From assembly GCA_948907985.1 (NCBI GenBank), contig CAQWMM010000049.1, positions 1 to 13,623 on the forward strand: DNA of 13,623 bases. The letters run 5' to 3'. Position numbers and translations under genes: made by a program. Position 1 is the stretch's first letter. Each line of letters starts with the position of its first letter. Below are positions 8,371 through 13,623 of this stretch, piece by piece. The notes beneath the pieces are model-generated. The model saw only the letters and a program-made list of their open reading frames with translations. It ran no database searches and was not told the DNA's origin. This DNA is from an uncultured Bacillota bacterium (GTDB taxonomy: Bacteria; Bacillota; Dehalobacteriia; UBA4068; UBA4997).

Positions 8371-8544
8371 TCAGGCGCGAACATCGAAACTATACGGGCT
8401 TGGCGGCAACATTTCCTGTAATTCCTGCAAGGCCAGTTCTTGGGCGTCCATGGCCTTTTTCTGCACGGAAATACTGTATTGTTGTTCCAGCTGTGCCGAT
8501 TTTAAAGCACCGTAACCAGAGGCGATACTATTCATAACATCCAT
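8371..8544 (-). CDS. YjfB-like putative motility protein
   Basis: The product has 57 residues. It begins MDVMNSIASGYGALKSAQLE, then QQYSISVQKKAMD, and ends SPYSFDVRA. The layout of an M-D start, a Q-rich helix, a SISVxKKAMD-like core and an M-L-P-x-x tail matches the small YjfB family (PF14070, putative motility protein), normally about 60 residues and found near flagellin genes in Firmicutes. The ATG at 8544 has a good AAAGGTAGG site just upstream. No membrane segment is seen. Its biochemical role is unknown. It lies downstream of the flagellin remnant on the same strand and is followed by a terminator. Confidence 0.75.
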   Translation of the reverse strand: MDVMNSIASGYGALKSAQLEQQYSISVQKKAMDAQELALQELQEMLPPSPYSFDVRA

Positions 8545-8571
8545 TACTTTAACCTACCTTTCTTGAAAACT

Positions 8572-8600
8572 CTTATACCATCCTCTAACGAGAACTTTTA
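8572..8600 (-). promoter_or_regulatory. Possible extended -10 promoter for the yjfB-like gene
   Basis: On the - strand TGGTATAAG (8580-8572) fits an extended -10 element. A weak TAAAAG lies 17 nt upstream at 8600-8595. It would start RNA about 20 nt before the ATG at 8544. No flagellar sigma-28 consensus is evident. This is a pattern match only. Confidence 0.3.
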
Positions 8601-8644
8601 AGAGTGGTGCAGATACGCGAAGTCAGGCTGCGCGATGTCCCACA

Positions 8645-8722
8645 CGGGCTAAAGCCCTTAGGGATTAGTTCACACTAAACTCTGCCAGCGCTTTTCAGCT
8701 TGGCAATCGTTAAGTGTTCACT
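8645..8722. repeat. Structured direct repeat, copy A
   Basis: This is one of two roughly 77-nt imperfect direct copies. It opens with a perfect GGGCTAAAGCCC hairpin, then TTCACACTAA, CTTGGCAATC and AAGTGTTCACT. The TTCACACT and AAGTGTTCACT parts form an imperfect inverted repeat that could fold as a stem-loop. No coding signal is seen. It resembles REP-type or small non-autonomous palindromic intergenic elements. Confidence 0.75.
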
Positions 8723-8727
8723 AAGAG

Positions 8728-8741
8728 CGTACTGAAGTACG
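8728..8741. repeat. Perfect palindrome between the two repeat copies
   Basis: CGTACT and AGTACG form perfect 6-bp arms around GA. The palindrome lies in the 85-nt spacer that separates repeat copies A and B. It could be an operator or part of a larger intergenic repeat element. Confidence 0.45.
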
Positions 8742-8807
8742 TCGACGAAATCAAGCAGAATGACGACAAAGTAGATGCACCGCTATTGAAAGTGCGATTA
8801 ACCTACT

Positions 8808-8883
8808 CGGGCTACGCCCTCGGGGATAAGTTCACACTAAATTCTGCCTGCGCCTACGGCTTGGCAATCATTAAGTGTTCACT
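8808..8883. repeat. Structured direct repeat, copy B, touching the flagellin stop codon
   Basis: This copy carries the same ordered blocks as copy A: a GGGC-GCCC hairpin, GGGATAAG/TTCACACTAA, TTCTGCC, CTTGGCAATC and AAGTGTTCACT. The differences from A are scattered substitutions and small indels. Its last base falls in the flagellin stop codon (TTA on + at 8883-8885). It therefore starts the 3' untranslated region of flagellin and may act as a terminator or RNA stabiliser. The 8545-8882 interval holds no gene other than these repeats. Confidence 0.75.
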
Positions 8884-8981
8884 TATTGTAACAGCTGCAG
8901 AACGCCCTGCGGCACCTGATTAGCCTGCGCCAACATCGCTTGTGCGCTCTGTACCAAGATGTTGTTGAACATTCTCACATT
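8883..8981 (-). pseudogene. Flagellin C-terminal fragment (gene cut by mobile element)
   Basis: Thirty-two codons survive: NVRMFNNILVQSAQ, then AMLAQANQVPQGVLQLLQ and TAA. The motif N-N-I-L-V-Q-x-A-x-x-M-L-A-Q-A-N-Q-x-P-Q-x-V-L-x-L-L is the hallmark D0 helix at the C-terminus of bacterial flagellins, so recognition is strong despite the short length. The rest of the gene (normally 270 or more residues, with the N-terminal MxINxN region) is absent. Upstream on the same strand the sequence turns into the tail of a serine recombinase in another frame. The N-terminal part is expected at the far side of the inserted DNA, outside this window. A filament protein cannot be made from this piece. Confidence 0.85.
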
Positions 8982-9019
8982 GCGACGCTTTTTGTTAAAT
9001 AAAAAGGAGTTTTCACATT
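8972..9019. other. Putative attachment-site region at the flagellin/element junction
   Basis: Flagellin homology stops near 8981 and the recombinase stop codon is at 9031, so the element end lies in this gap. Two near-identical 10-mers, TTCTCACATT (8972-8981) and TTTTCACATT (9010-9019), differ at one base. One lies in flagellin sequence and one in element sequence. Such a pair could be recombinase half-sites, but the exact crossover dinucleotide cannot be fixed without the other end. Confidence 0.4.
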
Positions 9020-9030
9020 CAAATATTGTT

Positions 9031-10605
9031 TCATTCAACCGAACCGACAAACCGATAAACCACTTTAATATCCTGCACCAGCTTACCATCAATTTTGGTT
9101 CTCTCGCCAATCTCAATATGGTCGATAAGCTCGTCAATAATAGCTCGGTCAATATCCTGCAAGTTCAGATATTTGCTAATGCCAGCTGCCCACTGTTTAG
9201 CCGCCGCAGCAGATTGCTCCAAAGCTGCCAAATCAGCTTTCAGACTTTGCAGCCGCTCCGAATTTCGGGAGCGTTCCTGCTCATTCTGCCGCATAAGCAA
9301 CACAAAGGCTTTTCTATCAAGTGCGCCGCAGACCTTATCTTCATAGAGTTTCGCACTCCGCTCGGTTAATTCCTGCAAATGCCGGCTGGTATGCTCAATT
9401 TCCTGCCTTAATCCCTCCAATCTATTTTTATCATAGTTGGCAATCTTAGCTATGACCGCTTCTTTATCTATTTGCAGCTTTTCAGCCTGCCGCCGTATTT
9501 CATTGGCCACCAAAAGCTTTAAGCGGTTTTCATCAATCGTATGCCAGGAGCAAACGCTATGACCGCTGGCTGTAAAAGTACCGCAGCTATAAAACACCGT
9601 CCGCCGCTTATCACCAGCTTTTGTATAATGCAGCTTATTGTTGGCTACCATTTTAGCCCCACAATCCGCACATATCAGCTTGCCGGAAAAAAGATTTCTT
9701 TCTGGTGTTTTTTTCGGCTAATAGCAGTTGGAGAGATGTTTGTTTATCTCTTGAACCTCTCGCCAAACCTCCGGCAAAATAAGCGCCTCGTGAGCGTTAT
9801 CCACTCTAATCCATTCCTCCGGCGGTTTATGGATTTTCGTCTTGTCCTTATATGTCCGGCTGCCGGTGTAATTCATAACCAAATTGCCGATATAAACCTC
9901 ATTGTTCAGTATCTTGCGGATAATCGCATATTTCCATAAGCCGCCTTTGGCCGAGGGGATATGCTCATTGTTAAGCGTTGCGGCAATTTTAGCATAAGCC
10001 ATACCAGATTGGCGCAGGGCAAATATCCGCCGGACTATTGGTGCAGTTTGTTCATCTGGAACAATTTTGTGGCTGTCATCATCACTTTTCTGGTAACCAT
10101 AAGGTGCAGTGCTGGAGATGTACTGACCGCTACGCTTTCTGGCGTTAAGCACTGACTTCATCTTATTGCTTAAATCCTTTAGGTGATAATCGTTCATCAG
10201 GCTGCGGAAATGCAGCATATTGCTATCCTCATTGGCACTGTCCAGCGAATCCAGTATCGATATAAAGCGGCAGCCCAGAGAGGGGAATATCTCGTCAGTG
10301 TAGCGGCCAACCTCAACATAATCTCTGCCCAGCCGGGATAAATCCTTAACCAGTATCAGGTTAATAACCCCAGCCTGGGCGTCGGCCAGCATTTGCTGAA
10401 AAGCCGGCCTTTGAAAATTGCCGCCGCTCCAACCGTCATCACAATAGAATTTGCTCTCCAGCCAGCTGTTCATAGCAATGTATTTGCTTAACAGTTCCTT
10501 TTGGTTCTCAATGCTGATTGAAGCGTTAAATTCATTTATGCCCTTAGCGGTGAAATCGTCCATACTCAGGCGGCAATATGCGCCAACTCTATACAACTGC
10601 TGCAT
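9031..10605 (-). pseudogene. Large serine recombinase split by an in-frame amber codon
   Basis: From the ATG at 10605 the frame gives VGAYCRLSMDD with catalytic serine S14, SISIENQ near 30-36, GGNFQRPAF and VKDLSRLGRDY near 86-96. That is a complete resolvase catalytic domain followed by the recombinase domain (APYGYQK, IVRRIF, IGNLV). Codon 296 is TAG (9718-9720), yet the same frame continues without any other stop through the zinc ribbon (C312-x2-C315; C341, C352) and a coiled-coil region to TAA at 9031. The full length of about 524 residues is normal for this family (TndX/TnpX type). The stop falls in the linker before the zinc ribbon. As written, only a 295-residue protein without DNA-recognition parts is made unless the amber codon is suppressed. 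The start overlaps the upstream recombinase by 17 bp. It may be a recent nonsense mutation. Confidence 0.85.
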
Positions 10606-12181
10606 AAGCCACACCCTCGTCCGCAAACAGGCATTCATCCACATTGCCCACATAACGGTACACTACCTTAACGTCCCTCATAGGGCCAACCGGCGTTTGC
10701 TCCAGCTCGCCAACCTCAATACGGTCAACCAGCTCAAACAAAATGCTCTCGTCAAGTTGCTTCAATTCCGTATATTGACGGATAAGTCCCAGCCAGCAAT
10801 CAACCTCCTGCCTAACTCCTTGTCTGGCCTTAACCCTGGCCTGCAATTCTGGCAGCAGCGCCATTTTAGAGGAACGCTCCGTTTCATATTTCTGCATCAG
10901 CATTTGAAACACGCCCTGCGGCACGTCGCCGTTGCATTTATCCTCATACAGGCTCTGTATCAGCTTTTCCAACTCGGCCAGCCGGTTAGTAACCGCTTTC
11001 AATTCCTGCTCCGCTGAAGCAATAAAACCTCGCTGTTCGCTTTCCTTGAGATAAACCAGCCTGTCCAGCAGACCGTTGTAATCGTACTCCGCATACTGCG
11101 CTTTCTCCCGAATATCGGCTAACACCAGTTCATAAAGCACATCTTCTTTAATGCTGTGCCGGGTGCAGGCGCTGTTGCCGCTTCTGGCATAAGAACCGCA
11201 TAACAGGTATTTCAAAGCCTTTTGGCTGCCGTCCTTGTATTTATGGTTATCCACCCGATAAACCATTTTGAAACCGCAGTCAGCGCAGTAAACCAAACCG
11301 CAAAACAGGTTGTTGCCGCCTTTGGTGTTGCTGGTTTTGCGGACTTTCTTTTGATTGACCGCTAAAACCGTTTCCCAAAGCTCCCGACTGACGATAGGCT
11401 GGTGCGTTCCCTCAACCCTTATCCAATCCTCGGCTGGCCTGTCTACCTGCCGGCGAATTTTGTAGGACATTGTGCCGTGTTGTCCCTGCACCATATTGCC
11501 AATATAGGCTTCATTTTCCAATATAGCTTTAATGGTGTTATTCACCCAAAGATGATTAACCCGGCGCTTATCCTCCTTACCCAAACGCTGGTAATACAAA
11601 GCGCCTGGCGGCAGGATATTGTCGCTGTTCAAAATACCTACTATGCCGGCATAGCTTTGCCCAGCGGCTCTTAACTCAAATATCCGGCGCACCACCGGGG
11701 CGGTTTCCTCATCAATCACAAAGCGGTGCTTGTCCTCCGGGCTGCGCAAATAACCGTAGGGAGGATAAGTGCCCATAAACATACCGTTTTCCGCACAGGC
11801 TCGCTTGACGGCCTTAACCTTTTTGCTGGTATCCCGGCTGTAAAACTCGTTAAACAGGTTCAAAAAGCACATTACATCATTGCTGCTATCGCTGTTTTGC
11901 GTATCAATACCGTTGTTTAAGGCAATAAAGCGGCAGCCGATAGAGGGGAAAAGATAATCCGTATATTGGCCAAACTCAATATAGTTGCGGCCAAAACGGG
12001 ATAAATCTTTAACCAGAATTACATTTATCCGTTTGGCTTTAGCGTCCTCAATCAGGCGTTTTACGCCGGGACGATTGAATAATGAGGTGTGATAGCGATA
12101 GCGGCAAAAAGCTAATAAAATCAATGGTTTTGCGGACAGCGGATAGACAGGGAATGTGTTAAAAACTGAATACGCACACAA
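10589..12181 (-). pseudogene. Second large serine recombinase, N-terminal catalytic part missing
   Basis: The open frame gives 530 residues from a TTG at 12181, but family similarity starts only around residue 32-35 (TSLFNRPGVKRL, position about 12085). It continues through VKDLSRFGRNY, PPYGYLR, VVRRIF, IGNMV, the zinc ribbon YCADCGFKM and a long coiled coil to the usual VKVVYRYVGNVDE tail. Compared with its downstream neighbour, the first 60 or so residues of the resolvase domain, including the Y-C-R-x-S catalytic serine, are absent. The leading residues (MCAYSVFNTFPVYPLSAKP) look like translated non-coding DNA. It therefore cannot cut DNA by itself. It may once have worked in tandem with the first recombinase, with which it overlaps. 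Confidence 0.82.
12088..12181. other. Junction between truncated recombinase and Tn1549-like element end
   Basis: On the - strand, recombinase homology ends near 12088. From about 12259 onward the + strand carries conjugative-element genes. The roughly 90 nt in between match no feature of either that I recognise and include AT-rich patches. An element end, a deletion scar or an assembly join should lie here. Short terminal repeats are not obvious from one end alone. Confidence 0.5.
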
Positions 12182-12229
12182 ACGGCGTTACCTTAACCCC
12201 TTTGGGGGAGAAAGTAACGCCGTTTTTTT
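12181..12229 (+). terminator. Intrinsic terminator/attenuator upstream of the conjugation genes
   Basis: AACGGCGTTAC (12181-12191) pairs perfectly with GTAACGCCGTT (12214-12224), followed by a T-run to 12229. The loop contains a second small CCCC-TTT-GGGG hairpin. No complete + strand gene precedes it. It either shields the element from outside transcription or attenuates the operon that starts at 12259. Confidence 0.82.
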
Positions 12230-12258
12230 ATGCCCGCAGGAAAGGAGGTGCAGCCGGA

Positions 12259-12477
12259 ATGTATTTCACAAAGGGCAAGCAGCGGGCGTTTGAATTGCTC
12301 ATGCAGCAGAAGCCGGGATTTGACCGCTATCAATCCGGTTGTGCCGGAGATGATGAAGATTGCGGCACTTGCCGTTTCTACCGCCCCGGGTGGAAATATG
12401 AGTTTTGCGTTTTCAAAGAGTGTCCCTATTGCCCCGGCAAAAGGACGCGGAAAACGCACGCCAGCATGGACAAATAG
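12259..12477 (+). CDS. Small cysteine-rich protein of Tn1549-like conjugative elements
   Basis: The product has 72 residues. The ATG at 12259 is chosen over an in-frame ATG at 12202 because AAAGGAGGTG (12241-12250) is a near-perfect ribosome site 8 nt upstream and the longer form would begin inside the terminator. The sequence MYFTKGKQRAFELLMQQKPG is followed by six cysteines (28, 35, 38, 50, 55, 58) spaced C-x6-C-x2-C-x11-C-x4-C-x2-C, suggesting one or two metal-binding knuckles. I recognise this type of small ORF from the start of Firmicutes Tn1549-like elements, upstream of the RepA-like gene. Its function is unknown; a DNA- or RNA-binding accessory role would fit. Confidence 0.72.
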   Translation: MYFTKGKQRAFELLMQQKPGFDRYQSGCAGDDEDCGTCRFYRPGWKYEFCVFKECPYCPGKRTRKTHASMDK

Positions 12478-12550
12478 ACGGGCAAAAGCCCTTGTGCCAT
12501 GCGGCTTTGCAGACGCGAAAACGGCAAAGGGCATATTGCAATACCAAAAC

Positions 12551-12564
12551 AGCCGAAAACGGCT
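12551..12564 (+). promoter_or_regulatory. Small hairpin in the 128-nt leader of the RepA-like gene
   Basis: AGCCG and CGGCT are perfect arms around AAAA, followed by TTCTAATT, which is only weakly U-rich. It lies 41 nt before the RepA-like start codon. It may be a modest attenuator or an RNA structure near the ribosome site. The interval 12478-12605 otherwise holds no gene. Confidence 0.25.
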
Positions 12565-12605
12565 TTCTAATTGTCCACGCATACCAAGAGAGGAAGTGAG
12601 GAAAT

Positions 12606-13550
12606 ATGGCAGTTTTCAGAGTGGAGCGAAATACGGGATATACCGTTATGAGCAACCACCACTTGCGAAACAAGGAATTGTCCTTAAAGGCAAAGGGCTT
12701 GTTGTCGCAAATGCTTTCGCTGCCCGAAGATTGGGATTATACCCTTGCGGGCTTATCCCATATCAACCGGGAGAAGATCGACGCAATCCGCGAAGCGGTA
12801 AAGGAACTCGAAAAAGCCGGATATATCGTGCGCAGCCGGGAGCGCGACGAAAAGGGACGCTTGCGGGGCGCAGATTACGTCATATACGAGCAGCCGCAGC
12901 CGCGAGAGCCGGAAGCAGCTACCAGCGGCGGACAGCCGCTTATATTGGATTTACCTACATTGGAAAATCCAACATTGGATAATCCAACGTTGGAAAAACC
13001 TACGCAGGAAAAACCTACGTTGGAAAATCCAACGCAATTAAATAAAGATATATTAAGTAAAGAACAATCAATTACTGATTTATCAAGTACCGATTCCATT
13101 CCTTTCCATTCCCTAAACCCCTTGCCCTTTGCGCATGGCGAAGCGGCTACGCCGCCGGAAAGGAAAAGAACGGAAGCGAAAAGCAATAGCGCAGTAGAGA
13201 TTTACAGGGAGATTATCAAGGACAATATCGAATACGACCATCTCATTCAAAACTGCAAAATTGACAAAGACCGTTTGGACGAGATTGTTGACCTTATGCT
13301 GGAAACCGTCTGCACAGCCCGAAAGACAATCCGTATTGCCGGGGACGACTACCCCGCCGAATTGGTGAAATCCAAGTTTTTGAAGCTGAACAGCAGCCAT
13401 ATTGAGTTTGTTTTGGATTGCATGAGGGAGAACACAACCAAAGTGCGCAACATCAAGCAGTATCTAAAAGCGGTGCTGTTCAACGCGCCGAGTACCATTG
13501 ACAGCTACTATACCGCCCTTGTCAATCACGACTTATACGGCGGCGAATGA
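12606..13550 (+). CDS. RepA-like replication initiator / DUF6017 protein of conjugative element
   Basis: The product has 314 residues. The N-terminus reads MAVFRVERNTGYTVMSNHHL, then LSLKAKGLLSQMLSLPEDWDYT, and about residues 24-95 form a winged helix-turn-helix (IREAVKELEKAGYIVR is the recognition region). This is the phage/plasmid replication-initiator-type domain found in Tn1549-like ICEs. A repetitive linker (116-144) and a low-complexity stretch follow. The C-terminal domain, about 197-314 (YREIIKDNIEYDHLI to NHDLYGGE), is the DUF6017 type. The ATG has purine-rich AGAGGAAGTGAGGAAA directly upstream. It probably binds DNA to start replication or maintenance of the excised circle, but the biochemical role is inferred. 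The PcfB-like gene follows after 36 nt. Confidence 0.85.
   Translation: MAVFRVERNTGYTVMSNHHLRNKELSLKAKGLLSQMLSLPEDWDYTLAGLSHINREKIDAIREAVKELEKAGYIVRSRERDEKGRLRGADYVIYEQPQPREPEAATSGGQPLILDLPTLENPTLDNPTLEKPTQEKPTLENPTQLNKDILSKEQSITDLSSTDSIPFHSLNPLPFAHGEAATPPERKRTEAKSNSAVEIYREIIKDNIEYDHLIQNCKIDKDRLDEIVDLMLETVCTARKTIRIAGDDYPAELVKSKFLKLNSSHIEFVLDCMRENTTKVRNIKQYLKAVLFNAPSTIDSYYTALVNHDLYGGE
12954..13034 (+). repeat. Tandem 15-bp repeats inside the RepA-like gene
   Basis: Five tandem 15-bp units plus a partial sixth follow the pattern CC(T/A)AC(A/G)TTGGA(A/T)AA(T/A) and encode PTLEN, PTLDN, PTLEK, PTQEK, PTLEN, PT. Several units contain a TTGG-CCAA-like inverted repeat. At the protein level this is a flexible linker between the DNA-binding and C-terminal domains. 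At the DNA level the array resembles iterons; in RepA_N plasmids such as pAD1 the origin lies within repA between its two domains. Confidence 0.8.
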
Positions 13551-13586
13551 GCATAGCCGCACTTTACCGGGAAAGGAGTTGATACC

Positions 13587-13623
13587 TTGCAGGAGGAAGT
13601 AACCCAAAAAACGATTGCCCTAT
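13587..13623 (+). CDS. Start of PcfB/DUF3801 conjugation protein (partial)
   Basis: A TTG start at 13587 follows GGAAAGGAG by about 9 nt and reads M-Q-E-E-V-T-Q-K-T-I-A-L before the window ends. This N-terminus matches what I recall of PcfB-type (DUF3801) proteins, relaxosome accessory factors encoded just upstream of the VirD4-like coupling protein in pCF10 and Tn1549-like elements. Position after the RepA-like gene supports the call. Only 12 residues are visible, so confidence is moderate. Confidence 0.6.
   Translation, partial: MQEEVTQKTIAL

Larger units (their letters stand above)
8982..13623. mobile_element. Composite integrated mobile DNA: serine-recombinase element plus Tn1549-like conjugative element
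   Basis: The block begins at the broken flagellin gene and runs past the window end. It contains two large serine recombinases on the - strand (9031-12181), followed by conjugation/replication genes on the + strand (12259 onward) of the kind found in Tn1549-like ICEs: a Cys-rich small protein, a RepA-like/DUF6017 protein and PcfB/DUF3801. The recombinases point at the flagellin junction, as expected for genes next to their own att site. The truncation of the second recombinase beside the ICE end suggests two elements, one inside the other. The outer boundary and cargo are not visible. Confidence 0.75.

Noticed and set aside
8714..8923. + strand open frame of about 69 codons across the repeats
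   Set aside because: It spans repeat copy B and the flagellin tail antisense; no ribosome site or protein family signal.
8883..9152. Reading the flagellin tail as an 89-residue gene fused to upstream sequence
   Set aside because: The upstream portion is the recombinase read in the wrong frame; only the last 32 codons have flagellin character.
9031..9651. C-terminal recombinase piece as an independent gene starting at ATG 9651
   Set aside because: The zinc-ribbon cysteines begin upstream of that ATG in the same frame and no ribosome site is evident; it fits better as the downstream half of a split gene.
8883..10605. Flagellin phase-variation invertase system
   Set aside because: The recombinases are of the large integrase/transposase type with zinc ribbon, not small Hin-like invertases, and no inverted repeats bracketing a flagellin promoter or gene are visible.
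12230..12982. Long + strand open frame of about 250 codons
   Set aside because: It runs over the Cys-rich gene and the start of the RepA-like gene in another frame, has no ribosome site and reads as low-complexity basic sequence.
12954..13034. Possible CRISPR-like array
   Set aside because: The units are 15 bp, contiguous without spacers and in frame within a coding gene, so they are coding tandem repeats.

Overview
The window looks like chromosomal DNA of a motile, anaerobic, low-to-mid-GC Firmicute. The supporting signs are lipoprotein-type ABC binding proteins, strong purine-rich ribosome sites, a flagellin C-terminus of clostridial/Negativicutes type, a YjfB-type motility protein and Tn1549-like conjugation genes. 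Something near the Selenomonas/Negativicutes group is plausible, but the sequence alone does not settle this.

Region 1 (1-1994, + strand) is the end of an iron-chelate (siderophore/haem/cobalamin type) ABC importer: the tail of a binding protein, a FecCD permease and its ATPase, closed by a bidirectional terminator at 2006-2041.

Region 2 (8296 down to 2080, - strand) is a tightly packed five-gene operon. In order it holds a 721-residue protein with degenerate sulfotransferase features, a lipoprotein solute-binding protein, a spermidine/iron/phosphonate-type ATPase, a fused double-domain permease, and a LicC/PntC-like nucleotidyltransferase. Consecutive genes overlap by 17, 13 and 8 bp, and the only gap is 9 nt, so the set is probably translated as a unit. 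It lies directly downstream of a YjfB-like motility gene and a flagellin remnant. My reading, as inference, is a salvage-and-decorate system: import a small charged headgroup (2-aminoethylphosphonate, phosphocholine or similar), activate it with a nucleotide, and place it on flagellin or a surface polymer.

Region 3 (8371-8981, - strand) is a damaged flagellin locus: the last 32 codons of a flagellin gene, a 3' region with two direct copies of a 77-nt structured repeat, and the small yjfB-like gene.

Region 4 (about 8982-13623) is mobile DNA. Two large serine recombinase genes point toward the broken flagellin gene. The first is split by one in-frame amber codon between its recombinase domain and its zinc ribbon. 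The second lacks its N-terminal catalytic part. The truncated end of the second abuts, at about 12090-12180, the leading end of a Tn1549-like conjugative element read in the opposite direction: terminator, Cys-rich small protein, RepA-like/DUF6017 protein with internal 15-bp repeats, and the start of a PcfB/DUF3801 protein. The simplest story is one integrative element landing in flagellin, followed by a second element (or a deletion) breaking its recombinase module. Both recombinases now look inactive, which would fix the flagellin disruption in place.
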